A stretch of DNA of 44,375 bases, taken from a virus. Each line of letters begins with the position of its first letter. Positions within the stretch are counted from its first letter, which is position 1. Below, one piece after another: positions 23,525-31,238 of this stretch. The stretch covers positions 1 through 44,375 of IMG/VR virus record IMGVR_UViG_3300037119_001293; one strand, given 5' to 3'. Below the pieces are notes generated by a model. That model saw only the letters and a list, made by a program, of their open reading frames with translations, searched no databases and was not told where the DNA came from. Made by a program: the position numbers and the translations under genes.

Positions 23525-25683
23525 TTGCCCTTGTCCTTTCCGTTAGCCCGCGCCGTTTCGTCCTTCATCTCGTTATTCCGATGAGCAACGGCGGCATCGA
23601 TGGTGGCAACCTCGCGCTTGATCGCAATCTCCTGCTCGGCCTTCCAGTGCTCCAGTTGCATTTCCATGGACATTTTCTCGCGGGCGAGCGCCATTTCGCC
23701 CTCCATCTTCTCGCGCGCCATGGCCATTTCCATCTGCATCTTCTGCGCCTGGAGTTGCAGTTCGTCCTGCTTGTTCTGGCGGTCGAATTGCGCATCCTGC
23801 TCCCGCAATGCGGCATCGCCCTCCAGCTTCATCTTCTGCATCTCAAGCTGGCCTTGGACCTTGACCATCTCCGGGTCCGGCGGAGGCTCCTTCGGTTCCA
23901 CCGTGTCGGGATCGGTAAAGAACACTGACGCATTCTTGAACCCGGCCACGTCCACCATCTTCTCATACGTGTGGTGCAGGTTCTTCGGCGTCACGAGCGG
24001 CGAGCCGTGGAGTAAGTTCTGCTCCTGCTTATCCGCGATCAGCATCAGCTTCGTGAGCTGCTGTTCCGCGTTGCCGATCCCGAGCGCCACGTTGGCCGCA
24101 ACGTCCGCGCGCGATCGCCATTCCCGCGGATCGACATCGACCCACGTGCCTCGGAGGCGCACCGTGAGCGCCTTGGAGGCGTTCCGGCGAAGGTCCTCGT
24201 GGATACCACGGAACAGGTCCTTAACGCCCGTCTCGGCCGCGATGCGGGCGATAAGTGCAATCTTCTTTTGCGCCGCCGACATGAGCTGCGCCTGCCCGCG
24301 GGCGGTCTTGTTGATCGTGTTAGCGTCCAAGCCCTGAGAAAGCCGCGACACGCCCGTGCGGTTTTCCCGCACCGTGTCGATATACTCGATCACGGCCAGC
24401 GATTGCGCCGCAAACTGCGGAGGCGTGTGCTCGACGTACATGCCGGGCTGTGCTGGGCGAATGATCTGCCCCGGCCGCTGAACGAGCATATCCTCGATCG
24501 TATTCTCGCCGATCCCGTCCTCGGCAATCTCCCGCGTCGGGTTGTTGTTGCGGTAGAAGTTGTCCAGCGTGTTGCGCCGCAGCGAAGTTTGAATCCGCTG
24601 AATGTCTTTCACGAGCTCGGCGATAGAGCGCCCGTTGTGGCGATGAGGAACGATGATCGGCGTCCAGGACGAGAAGGGCGAATTCAGCACTTCCTCGTTG
24701 GCGTCCTCGCCGTCCTCCATTCGCAGAATCTCATGGCCAGAGCCGGCAGCCGTCACCTTGCGCAGCTCGGCGATGCCGTCCCCGTCGTGGTCAAGATAGA
24801 CGTAGCACTCGTAAACCATAATCTCGGTCATGGACGCATCGGCAGGCTCGCCGTCGCTGTCTTCCTCCGAACCCCGCTGATTGAAGCGGCTGATAAGCTC
24901 CTCGGAGAACTCCTCGTCCGAGCTCTCGCCGATCGCCTCGACCTGCTTGCGCTCGAACCCCATCTCGATCAGGGACGAGACAGTCTCGCGCTTCTTGTGA
25001 GCCACGAACGGGCACCCGACGAGGCTAATCGAGTTCCATCGCGGGTGGATAAGCAGCTCCTCGGGCGGAACCGGAACGATCTTGATCCGCTCTTCGCGCT
25101 CAGTAACGCGGGCCTCGATGTAAATGCCCTGCTCATCCATGCGCTGCGCCGTGATTTCGACCTCGGCACCAGACTGTTCCCACTGGCCCGCGATCTTCAT
25201 CAGCTCGTCAGGCGTCAGGCCCTCATAGCACTCTTTCGATGTCTTCTCGGACTTGTCCCACCAGCGCTTGCAATAGCCGTTCTTCTGGATCAGCCCGTCC
25301 TTGATGAACGAGTAGAGAACCAGAAACCCCTCGTTCTGCCGCATGAATACGTGGTTGACCACATCCGTTTCCTGCTCGGCCCGCTCCTCGTCATCTGGCC
25401 CTAGTGGCTCAAAGCTCACGACCTTGTCGCCCGCCGTGAAAATCTCCATCAGCTCCGGCATGATCCACTCGATCGTGTCGCTGATGTCGGTCGAGACGAC
25501 CCGACTATCCCCCTCCGCAATGTTCACATCTTCCGCGTACGGTTCCGCCATGTAGGCGTCGAAAAGCTCGGCCCGTTCCTTGCTGATCGCCGTTGACGAC
25601 TGCGCCTGCGTGATCTGCCGGGAGACGATCGCACGCAGCTCGTCCGTCGTGACCTTCTTCTTTTTAGCCATGAATGGCGTCAC
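23521..25683 (-). CDS. Portal protein
   Basis: 720 aa, GTG start at 25683 overlapping the terL stop (GTGA); the in-frame ATG at 25671 (MAKKKKVTTDEL) is an equally good choice. Region DTIEWIMPELMEIFTAGDKVVSFEPLGPDDEERAEQETDVVNHVFMRQNEGFLVLYSFIKDGL is typical of large podovirus portals, followed by wing and stem segments. The last ~130 residues (from ~600) are a long Gln/Met/Glu-rich coiled coil (QLEMQKMKLEGDAALREQ...), probably the barrel inside the capsid. Located directly after terL as usual. It forms the dodecameric DNA gate. Confidence 0.85.
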   Translation of the reverse strand: MTPFMAKKKKVTTDELRAIVSRQITQAQSSTAISKERAELFDAYMAEPYAEDVNIAEGDSRVVSTDISDTIEWIMPELMEIFTAGDKVVSFEPLGPDDEERAEQETDVVNHVFMRQNEGFLVLYSFIKDGLIQKNGYCKRWWDKSEKTSKECYEGLTPDELMKIAGQWEQSGAEVEITAQRMDEQGIYIEARVTEREERIKIVPVPPEELLIHPRWNSISLVGCPFVAHKKRETVSSLIEMGFERKQVEAIGESSDEEFSEELISRFNQRGSEEDSDGEPADASMTEIMVYECYVYLDHDGDGIAELRKVTAAGSGHEILRMEDGEDANEEVLNSPFSSWTPIIVPHRHNGRSIAELVKDIQRIQTSLRRNTLDNFYRNNNPTREIAEDGIGENTIEDMLVQRPGQIIRPAQPGMYVEHTPPQFAAQSLAVIEYIDTVRENRTGVSRLSQGLDANTINKTARGQAQLMSAAQKKIALIARIAAETGVKDLFRGIHEDLRRNASKALTVRLRGTWVDVDPREWRSRADVAANVALGIGNAEQQLTKLMLIADKQEQNLLHGSPLVTPKNLHHTYEKMVDVAGFKNASVFFTDPDTVEPKEPPPDPEMVKVQGQLEMQKMKLEGDAALREQDAQFDRQNKQDELQLQAQKMQMEMAMAREKMEGEMALAREKMSMEMQLEHWKAEQEIAIKREVATIDAAVAHRNNEMKDETARANGKDKGK

Positions 25684-26996
25684 GCGACATTGGCGAGCTT
25701 CCCGTACTTGATCGGCTGCGCCTTGGCGCGCGTCAGTGAATCGAATAGGTCCGTGAAGCCCCAGACCAGGGCATCAACCCGGTCAGGCGACCAACCTTGC
25801 GCCTTGCGGTCAAAGTCTGCTGTGAAGGTGCATTGCTGCTCTTCCAGTGCCCGCAGCCCGTCCACGTGGAAGACCTTGCCCCGTTCGTACAGCGCCGCGA
25901 TCGGCTCGGCCCGTGTGACCTTGCCCCGGCTTGCCCGCACCTCGGTAACGGGGATGTTGCGGTCCTGGGCGCGGATGACCGCAGCGACCATGTCGCCGCC
26001 GTTGTTCACCTCGGCCACGATCCTGTCCGCGTTGTGCATCCGGTACGCGGCAATCGCCTGCTTCGCCCAGTCCTCAGGGCGGTAGCGCCCGCTCACGTCC
26101 TCAAGCACGTAGCCGTTTCCGTCAGCCCCACGGGCACAGACCACGATGCCCGTTTCGTCCGATCCCGCGTTGTTGCTCGCCGCAGGGTCGATCGCCACCA
26201 CGATCCGCCGCATCTCGCAGGGCCACTCGCCCCTTTCGTTGCGCGTCACCCGCTTGAACATCTCGCGGCGCCAAAGGGCGTTGTCGTCGTCGCCGCTGTA
26301 CTCGCCCTCGAAGAACCGCTTGCGCTGGCGCTCGGGCAACGCTTTCAGGCTCTCGATGTAGTCCTCAGGCAGGTTCTCCGCGTTGTCGAGCGGGTTAACC
26401 TGATCCCACGTGTACCAGTCGCGATTGACCGGGCTCTCGTCCTCAGGGTTCACGCCGTCGCGCCACAGGCGGAATGTCCAATGAGCGCGGGTCGTCGGGT
26501 TCAAGTCCTGAAACGTCTTCAGTCGCAGGATCGAGCCATCTACCGTCTTGACCGATTGGGCCAAGCGCGTTTGCGCGACCAGATACGACTGATAGGGTAT
26601 CTGGCTTGCCTCGTTGAAGTAGAGGGTGGAGAATTCCTTGCCGAGCACCTTCTCGACCCGGTCCTTGTCATCGAGGCCCGCTAGCCAAATCTCACTCCCG
26701 TTGCCGAACTTGAAATAGCCGTCCTGGTCCTTCCACTCAGCGACCTTGCCGTCAGGCCATGCCGCGGCGAGTACCTTGGGCATCGTATCGAGGGCGATCG
26801 ACTGCTTAACGTCCACCCCATGAAGCCGGAATATGCCGTGCCGTGATCCTGGCGCCGCCAGAGCTCGCACCGCGAGGGCATAGCAGAACAGCGCCGTCTT
26901 GCCTGAGCGTGAGCCGCCATAGAGGAGGATATGCTTCGCCGGGCCGCCTATCCTGTCCCGGATGGCAGCCTGCTTGGTCGTCAGGGTGAAGGGCAT
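25680..26996 (-). CDS. terL: Terminase large subunit
   Basis: 438 aa from the ATG at 26996 (TGATG overlap with the gene before). ATPase: Walker A GGSRSGKT (27-34), Walker B LYFNEAS (125-131), followed by TFQDLNPTT (coupling motif). Nuclease: IVVAIDPAASN (Asp ~270), RIVAEVNNGGD, and SPDRVDALVWGFTDL (Asp ~409) give the RNase-H-like acidic set. It translocates DNA through the portal and cuts it. A longer reading from 27062 is possible but overlaps the preceding gene in another frame. Confidence 0.93.
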   Translation of the reverse strand: MPFTLTTKQAAIRDRIGGPAKHILLYGGSRSGKTALFCYALAVRALAAPGSRHGIFRLHGVDVKQSIALDTMPKVLAAAWPDGKVAEWKDQDGYFKFGNGSEIWLAGLDDKDRVEKVLGKEFSTLYFNEASQIPYQSYLVAQTRLAQSVKTVDGSILRLKTFQDLNPTTRAHWTFRLWRDGVNPEDESPVNRDWYTWDQVNPLDNAENLPEDYIESLKALPERQRKRFFEGEYSGDDDNALWRREMFKRVTRNERGEWPCEMRRIVVAIDPAASNNAGSDETGIVVCARGADGNGYVLEDVSGRYRPEDWAKQAIAAYRMHNADRIVAEVNNGGDMVAAVIRAQDRNIPVTEVRASRGKVTRAEPIAALYERGKVFHVDGLRALEEQQCTFTADFDRKAQGWSPDRVDALVWGFTDLFDSLTRAKAQPIKYGKLANVA

Positions 26997-27238
26997 CAGG
27001 GAGTGATGATTAGCTCTCTCAGAGCTATTCGCGCAGAGGAGTCGATCCGACGCGCCGTCCATAGCGCGTCGATCTTCGCAAGCAGGGCTGGCCCGTCGAT
27101 CTGGCGCGGCCTGCGCTCGGAAGGCTCCACAAAGGCGGACACTCCCAGATCGGGCGCGTACACATACTCCACGCCTACGCCTGTCGTCTTCTGACGGAGG
27201 CGGTATGCCTTCTGACGCTCGGCGCTTGTAACGCTCAT
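26996..27238 (-). CDS. Small basic protein between terS and terL
   Basis: 80 aa. N-terminal MSVTSAERQKAYRLRQKT is a short basic helix like those starting many phage DNA-binding microproteins; RRPRQIDGPALLAKIDALWTARRIDSSARIALRELI forms two further helices. GGAG upstream of the ATG. It lies in the packaging cluster directly beside the CGTTACG repeats, so it could assist DNA recognition; this is inference. Confidence 0.65.
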   Translation of the reverse strand: MSVTSAERQKAYRLRQKTTGVGVEYVYAPDLGVSAFVEPSERRPRQIDGPALLAKIDALWTARRIDSSARIALRELIITP

Positions 27239-27239
27239 C

Positions 27240-27287
27240 CGTTACGCTCCGTCATCTTCGTTACGGTCTGCGTTACGCTCCGTTACG
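27240..27287. repeat. Four CGTTACG repeats in the packaging cluster
   Basis: CGTTACG occurs at 27240-27246, 27259-27265, 27271-27277 and 27281-27287, two of them inside the longer unit CGTTACGCTCC; a reverse copy GTAACGC lies at about 27226. Clustered short repeats between terS and terL are the kind of site bound by small terminase or other packaging proteins. They also lie within the coding end of the gene at 27242-27415. Confidence 0.5.
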
Positions 27288-27415
27288 CAGGAACAGGGCT
27301 TGTGAGCGAATACACCGCAATCGCTCTCATGCTTTTCCTCAACCCGGCGCACGCCTCCGCTCACGTCTGTGAGGCGCCGCACGATGATCCCGTACCCCAA
27401 GGACTTACCGCTCAT
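27242..27415 (-). CDS. 57-aa protein between terS candidate and terL
   Basis: MSGKSLGYGIIVRRLTDVSG, then GVRRVEEKHESDCGVFAHKPCSCVTERNADRNEDDGA. The ATG at 27415 overlaps the terS-candidate stop (ATGA). Contains three Cys and two His (DCGVFAHKPCSC) that could bind a metal. The C-terminal part is coded by the CGTTACG repeat cluster. Function unknown. Confidence 0.55.
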   Translation of the reverse strand: MSGKSLGYGIIVRRLTDVSGGVRRVEEKHESDCGVFAHKPCSCVTERNADRNEDDGA

Positions 27416-27702
27416 GTGAAGCTCTTGTCGCTTGCTGCGATGATAACGTTAAGGTTTCCAGTGGCTTCGATAGCCTGTGCGGGCCTGCCATCGAGGCGAT
27501 CGCCGACCTCTTTCATAGCCATGACATCGCCATCATCTGCACGATTGACAAGGTTCTGCGCCAACCGGTTGAGATAGTTAGTCTTCTTTCCGGTCTTATC
27601 GGTCGTCTCGCGCATGACGGCGAGACGGATGGCATTGGCCCATATCTTATCGGACTTGGGGCCTCGTGCATCCGGCTCCGGAGTGGGGCGTCGAGCGGTC
27701 AC
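27412..27702 (-). CDS. terS: Probable terminase small subunit
   Basis: 96 aa, GTG start at 27702 behind GAGAGGAGT. NYLNRLAQNLVNRADDGDVMAMKEVGDRLDGRPAQAIEATGN closely follows the pattern of small-terminase-like phage proteins (LxxLAxxLVxxAxxGDxxAxKEIxDRLDGKPAQAIE). N-terminus is Pro/Arg-rich. Position two genes before terL supports DNA recognition for packaging. Identification is from motif memory; HTH geometry cannot be confirmed here. Confidence 0.6.
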   Translation of the reverse strand: MTARRPTPEPDARGPKSDKIWANAIRLAVMRETTDKTGKKTNYLNRLAQNLVNRADDGDVMAMKEVGDRLDGRPAQAIEATGNLNVIIAASDKSFT

Positions 27703-27726
27703 GGTGCGGACTCCTCTCGGTTGGTC

Positions 27727-28260
27727 CTAGGTCAGTCGATAGACCATGTCGTTGATGTTGTCGGGGTGGCCGTAGATGCCGGCAGTCCATTGCGACTTGA
27801 GCAGGCTTGACGCGGGGTCGATGTGAACTTCCTTACCCAGCCCCCTAGCGAAGCCGACTAGGCCCATCATGTCGGGGCGCTGATAGCCGTATTCCTCGCC
27901 GTCCGCCATATCGACGCCGAACAGGCCGATCCGCTTGGCCTGCCCCATTGTAACGGCAACGCAGAACATCCACGCAACCGAGCTCTGCGGCTTCATTGCG
28001 CGCAGGGAAGGGAACGAGTGCGTCTTGTGGAAGGGATACTCCCAGAACGTTGTTAGCAGCTCGTCCTCGGCGTACTCGCGCAGCTTGGCGATGTAGGCCT
28101 CCCCGCCGTACTTGCGGGCGATCGGCTCGCTGTGTGCCTCGAATATGCGGCGGGCCTGGGGGGCCTCAGGATCGTGCGCCATGCGCCAGACTTGATCCCA
28201 TTCGTCGGGGCGGTAGCTGGATTGCGTGTCGGCATGGAGGCCGAAGATTGCTATTCTCAT
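27727..28260 (-). CDS. Conserved phage protein, possibly MptE-like (DUF115) fold
   Basis: 177 aa. MRIAIFGLHADTQSSY..., then SSVAWMFCVAVTMGQAKRIGLFGVDMADGEEYGYQRPDMMGLVGFARGLGKEVHIDPASSLL. The order of hydrophobic strand, GVDM and EYGYQRP resembles phage proteins with a pterin-diphosphokinase MptE/DUF115-type nucleotide-binding fold; this is a tentative resemblance. ATGA overlap with the 28-codon reading frame before it. It lies between the NusG-like gene and terS. May modify a small molecule or surface component; unknown. Confidence 0.6.
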   Translation of the reverse strand: MRIAIFGLHADTQSSYRPDEWDQVWRMAHDPEAPQARRIFEAHSEPIARKYGGEAYIAKLREYAEDELLTTFWEYPFHKTHSFPSLRAMKPQSSVAWMFCVAVTMGQAKRIGLFGVDMADGEEYGYQRPDMMGLVGFARGLGKEVHIDPASSLLKSQWTAGIYGHPDNINDMVYRLT

Positions 28261-28343
28261 GCCGGAATACCGTAGGACTTGGCCGCCGCTAGGCTCGGCC
28301 CGACCGTGCGGCTGTTGTTGTTCTTCGCCGCCTCGACGCGCAT
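28257..28343 (-). CDS. 28-aa small reading frame upstream of the MptE-like gene
   Basis: MRVEAAKNNNSRTVGPSLAAAKSYGIPA. AAGGGAG lies 9 nt before the ATG and its TGA overlaps the next ATG, both favouring translation. However the ATG overlaps the -10 box of the promoter at 28342-28370, so it can be translated only from transcripts that start further upstream. It may be a coupling leader peptide. Uncertain. Confidence 0.35.
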   Translation of the reverse strand: MRVEAAKNNNSRTVGPSLAAAKSYGIPA

Positions 28344-28370
28344 CCTATGCGTCTCCCTTGTGCTAGTCAA
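28342..28370 (-). promoter_or_regulatory. Candidate leftward (late) promoter before packaging genes
   Basis: TTGACT (28370-28365), 17-nt spacer, TAGGAT (28347-28342) on the leftward strand; 5/6 and 4/6 matches to sigma-70 boxes with ideal spacing. It is placed between the NusG-like/small genes and the packaging-head genes, a suitable site for a middle or late promoter. Confidence 0.55.
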
Positions 28371-28570
28371 GCGCCACACCACAACATCTGACTGGCCCTA
28401 CCTTCTCGGCTGCTCATTACGGCGTCGTATTGCTTGTCCGACACCACCTCCCGCACGACCGGCTGCCATTCTCCGTTGATCTCAACCATCCCCGTCACAT
28501 CTAGGCCCGCGCCACGAAATGCCGCCATTGCCATTTCCCTCGACGTGAACCGTTCTCCATTGTGGCTCAT
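28367..28570 (-). CDS. Small protein, unknown
   Basis: 67 aa: MSHNGERFTSREMAMAAFRGAGLDVTGMVEINGEWQPVVREVVSDKQYDAVMSSREGRASQMLWCGA. Soluble, mixed alpha/beta, no motif recognised. ATGA overlap with the NusG-like gene at 28567-28570; its stop lies in the -35 box of the promoter at 28342-28370. Possibly co-expressed with the NusG-like factor. Confidence 0.65.
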   Translation of the reverse strand: MSHNGERFTSREMAMAAFRGAGLDVTGMVEINGEWQPVVREVVSDKQYDAVMSSREGRASQMLWCGA

Positions 28571-29160
28571 CCCAGCTTCTCCAATTTGTCCAAGTCCACC
28601 TCCGCTGAATGTTCGGCCCCGAACAGTTTGACGTGAAACACACCCTTCGGCCCGCGAATATCCACAATCTCCACTTCCCAGTTAACCAACTCTCCGACCT
28701 TGATGCGGACCAGATCACCCTTGCGGACGGTGCGGGCGATCCGCCTCCGCTCCTCTATCTCCTCATCCACCTCGCGCATCGCCTGAAGCTGGGTCAACGT
28801 GTCCTCGTGCAGCCGCCCGGCCTCGCCGTTGTGCATCCTGAGCACGTCCCGCACGTTGCGCCGGTCGTCGCCGAGAATGCGCCACCATGCCGGCTCGCCT
28901 GGGAATCTGGCGAAGACATAGCCAGGGAGGTAGCGGCGGACCCGGCTAATGTCACGGCCACGGTGACGCTGCTTCGTGATGGTGACAGGGTAAAACGCCT
29001 CAACGCCATGCTCGGCTAGCCATATCCGGGTTGGCGCCTCGCGTTGGGGATAGACGATGAGGCAGTGCCAGCGGCTTTCGCCTGGGGTAACGATGGAGGT
29101 CGCCAGCACGGGCGGGATGGTTTCGCTCCACTGGATCGCCTGCGCCGGCTGATGGGTCAT
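28567..29160 (-). CDS. NusG-like transcription antitermination factor
   Basis: 197 aa from ATG 29160 (ATGA overlap). NGN domain ~30-125: RWHCLIVYPQREAPTRIWLAEHGVEAFYPVTITKQRHRGRDISRVRRYLPGYVFARF, ILGDDRRNVRDVLRM. C-terminal KOW domain ~143-195: VRKGDLVRIKVGELVNWEVEIVDIRGPKGVFHVKLFGAEHSAEVDLDKLEKLG. This is the NusG/RfaH architecture. Family members bind RNA polymerase and change pausing or termination. As part of the early half of a ~36-kb leftward operon that contains terminator-like hairpins, it probably helps polymerase read the late genes. Phage-specific targets are not known. Confidence 0.8.
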   Translation of the reverse strand: MTHQPAQAIQWSETIPPVLATSIVTPGESRWHCLIVYPQREAPTRIWLAEHGVEAFYPVTITKQRHRGRDISRVRRYLPGYVFARFPGEPAWWRILGDDRRNVRDVLRMHNGEAGRLHEDTLTQLQAMREVDEEIEERRRIARTVRKGDLVRIKVGELVNWEVEIVDIRGPKGVFHVKLFGAEHSAEVDLDKLEKLG

Positions 29161-29507
29161 ATCGGACCCTCGTGCCATTCTGGATCGGTGTCCGGGTTTA
29201 TCTCCCTAGGCAGGTGTGGACATCCGGGGAAATGCATCTCCCCTTCTAGGGCGCCGCACAACTGGCACTCAGTTCCGGGGGCTTGGAACGCAGCCGCGCG
29301 GGCTGGCCTGGGGTCGCCCTCGCTTCGGGTGAGGATTTTGGCCCTCTCGGCAGCGGCGAGGTTGTTAAGCTCGTCCACAACGGCCGGTCCATCCATCCAC
29401 TCACCATGCAGGTTGGCAGCCCGCGCCAGCTTCTCGACGGTGCGCGCGGCGCACTCAAGCGCCTCGGCGCGGGTGCGAGCTATGAGGGTGGTTGGATCAA
29501 ATCTCAT
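29157..29507 (-). CDS. Small protein with C-terminal zinc-binding-like cluster
   Basis: 116 aa from ATG 29507 (ATGA overlap): MRFDPTTLIARTRAEALECAARTVEKLARAA..., a helical N-terminal half, then ECQLCGALEGEMHFPGCPHLPRE, a CxxC...CxH set able to bind zinc. The last gene before the NusG-like factor, also with ATGA overlap. Similar proteins occur in alphaproteobacterial phages, to my memory; function unknown. Confidence 0.65.
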   Translation of the reverse strand: MRFDPTTLIARTRAEALECAARTVEKLARAANLHGEWMDGPAVVDELNNLAAAERAKILTRSEGDPRPARAAAFQAPGTECQLCGALEGEMHFPGCPHLPREINPDTDPEWHEGPI

Positions 29508-29854
29508 GCCGGGTCTCCCTTCTTCGGAGCCACCGATGCGGACCAGTATTGCCCGTATGCGACGAGGCAGGCCATTCCGCCAGGAGTCATCTGAAGGATA
29601 GTCCATGTGCCGGTTTCTTCGTTGGCATACATCTCCATTACCGAGTTTAGCTGCTTGTTCCCGTCCGCTGCCAATCCGCGGCCCTGCAACACCTCCTCGT
29701 ATTTCGAGGCGACATTGGCGAGCACTTCAGCTCTGGGGGCGCATAACGGGGCTTCTTGGGCAAACGCTGGCGCGGCATGGCCGGCAATAAGCGCCATGAG
29801 CCAGAGCGCGAAGAACAAGGCGAAGCCGATGATGGTTGCGCGTGTAAGGTTCAT
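29504..29854 (-). CDS. Exported protein with signal peptide
   Basis: 116 aa. MNLTRATIIGFALFFALWLMALIAGHAAPAFAQEA: basic start, hydrophobic core ~8-26, AFAQ-type signal-peptidase I site near residue 33. The mature part holds two Cys (LCAPRAEVL..., GGMACLVAYGQYW) that could form a disulfide, and TWTILQMTPGGMACLVAYG, as seen in small secreted proteins of Rhizobiales. Predicted periplasmic. Role unknown; perhaps inhibits a periplasmic host activity. Confidence 0.7.
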   Translation of the reverse strand: MNLTRATIIGFALFFALWLMALIAGHAAPAFAQEAPLCAPRAEVLANVASKYEEVLQGRGLAADGNKQLNSVMEMYANEETGTWTILQMTPGGMACLVAYGQYWSASVAPKKGDPA

Positions 29855-30036
29855 GCGGTCCTCCTACATTGTAGGCAGAGGCATCGACCGCTAGCGTGCA
29901 TATGCTTGCGGCAGAGGCCGTTTACATTGTCCTTGTCGAGGGTCTTACCGCACACGCTGCACTCTCCTCCACGTACGGGACGCGGAAGGGATCGTATGAA
30001 GTGCTCCCCGCGCCAATCTTCGGCGACGTTGCTCAT
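29851..30036 (-). CDS. 61-aa zinc-finger-like protein
   Basis: MSNVAEDWRGEHFIRSLPRPVRGGECSVCGKTLDKDNVNGLCRKHMHASGRCLCLQCRRTA. Three CxxC/CxxxH-type groups (CSVCG, CRKHMH, CLCLQC) suggest a zinc-bound fold for nucleic-acid or protein binding. ATG at 30036 overlaps the preceding stop (ATGA). A longer start at 30108 would run into that gene and is less likely. Confidence 0.65.
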   Translation of the reverse strand: MSNVAEDWRGEHFIRSLPRPVRGGECSVCGKTLDKDNVNGLCRKHMHASGRCLCLQCRRTA

Positions 30037-30275
30037 GCGGCTTCCTCTGGGGGTGCGAACGGATCGCGCTGGAGTTGGTCCATGAGGAAGATCTTTTTCG
30101 AGGCCCACCTCCGAAGGTCGGCCGCATCGCGCTCTGGGTGCCCGCCAGTCTCGGTGTAAAACCTGTCCAAGACAGCTTCCTCGCTAAGCCGAGTTCGCTG
30201 TGAAAGGTAGCGGACCCCGGCGAACGCGAGCGCAACGAGCGTATGGTGCGCCATCGGAGGGCGAGGAAGGTTCAT
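30033..30275 (-). CDS. Small protein, unknown
   Basis: 80 aa: MNLPRPPMAHHTLVALAFAGVRYLSQRTRLSEEAVLDRFYTETGGHPERDAADLRRWASKKIFLMDQLQRDPFAPPEEAA. Helical, charged second half. ATGA overlaps on both sides. It follows the replication-type winged-helix gene, so a replication-linked role is possible; not recognised. Confidence 0.6.
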   Translation of the reverse strand: MNLPRPPMAHHTLVALAFAGVRYLSQRTRLSEEAVLDRFYTETGGHPERDAADLRRWASKKIFLMDQLQRDPFAPPEEAA

Positions 30276-30901
30276 GCCCGCCCCCTACCGGTGAACGGAA
30301 CCACAACCGTGAGACGGCCGGCATGTCTTGCGCGACGGGGCTTGTGCTTGCCGAACCGGTCGTGAGCGAGGTCGAGGTCAATATCCATGTTCTTCATCAG
30401 CGCGAGCATGTCAGACCGGACCTTGGCCGGTTTGTGCCCCGTCTCTCGGCAGATCATCGGGACGGTGATCCGAACGTCCGCGGGATACATGACGCAAAGG
30501 GCTTCGAAAGTGGACTTCACCTCGGAACGGCGGTGCACCATTTTTGCGCGATCCAGGTCCCTCCGAACCTCCGCGCTTAATCGATACGCATCCTCTTTCT
30601 TTCTTTCCCTTTCTTTCGTGTCGCGCTCTGGGACAGTTAGCTGTCCCGCTCTGGGACAGTTGATGGTGTAAACCGTCGTGCGGGCCGATCCGCCGCCTTC
30701 GCTGCTGTTGCGAAAGATGAGCCCCATCTGCTCCAATTCATCGAGCGCACGGCACACGGTCGATTTGCCGAGGCCGGTGTCCAGCGCGATCCGTTCGAGG
30801 CTGGGCCAGCACTCCCCTTTGTCCCCGGCGCGGTAAGATAAGACGTTCCAGACGCCTTTGAGAGTTCCGCGATCAAGTTTCACGTTGAGAGCATCAGACA
30901 T
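30272..30901 (-). CDS. Winged-helix (HTH_36-like) replication or regulatory protein
   Basis: 209 aa from ATG 30901, 7 nt after a GGGGAGG ribosome site (an ATG at 30907 is too close to it). N-terminal ~10-80: WNVLSYRAGDKGECWPSLERIALDTGLGKSTVCRALDELEQMGLIFR is a winged helix like phage replication initiators (HTH_36 type). After a charged linker the C-terminal half has VRITVPMICRETGHKPAKVRSDMLALMKNMDIDLDLAHDR, possibly a second winged helix. The only replication-type candidate in the window; there is no helicase, primase or polymerase, so replication would rely on host enzymes. Confidence 0.65.
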   Translation of the reverse strand: MSDALNVKLDRGTLKGVWNVLSYRAGDKGECWPSLERIALDTGLGKSTVCRALDELEQMGLIFRNSSEGGGSARTTVYTINCPRAGQLTVPERDTKERERKKEDAYRLSAEVRRDLDRAKMVHRRSEVKSTFEALCVMYPADVRITVPMICRETGHKPAKVRSDMLALMKNMDIDLDLAHDRFGKHKPRRARHAGRLTVVVPFTGRGRA

Positions 30902-30936
30902 TTTCATTCCTCCCCGCCTCCGCCCAGCGCTTCAGA

Positions 30937-31203
30937 TCAGAAATTTTCATTCGCACCAGCCTCCGCCCAGCGCCCCTGAAGCCACGCAAACGCCCGAGCG
31001 CGGAAGCTGTCGTCCGTCTCGTCCCACAGGGCCTCGAAAATGTACGCGCGCTGCCGGTCGGTGCTGTACCGGACGATGTTCGCGGCCTCGTCCTTCATCT
31101 CCGCGTGGTCCCATCCCATAATCATCCGCTGGGCGCACACGCTGACGTGCTCCCAATCGTCCTCTTGCTCGTCGCCTTCAATTACTTGCGCGTCGTCTGT
31201 CAT
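30937..31203 (-). CDS. Small acidic protein, unknown
   Basis: 88 aa: MTDDAQVIEGDEQEDDWEHVSVCAQRMIMGW..., then NIVRYSTDRQRAYIFEALWDETDDSFRARAFAWLQGRWAEAGANENF. Acidic N-terminus, helical C-terminus with Trp residues. About 35 nt from each neighbour, looser than elsewhere. Possibly a replication accessory or host-inhibitory protein (DNA-mimic acidity); inference only. Confidence 0.6.
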   Translation of the reverse strand: MTDDAQVIEGDEQEDDWEHVSVCAQRMIMGWDHAEMKDEAANIVRYSTDRQRAYIFEALWDETDDSFRARAFAWLQGRWAEAGANENF

Positions 31204-31238
31204 TACTTCACCCGTGCTCTGTTGTTAGTGTAGGGGAA

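Noticed and set aside
24199-25404. Long rightward frame (401 codons) opposite the portal gene
   Set aside because: Shadow of the portal coding strand; no domain recognisable and no ribosome site or neighbours in that direction.
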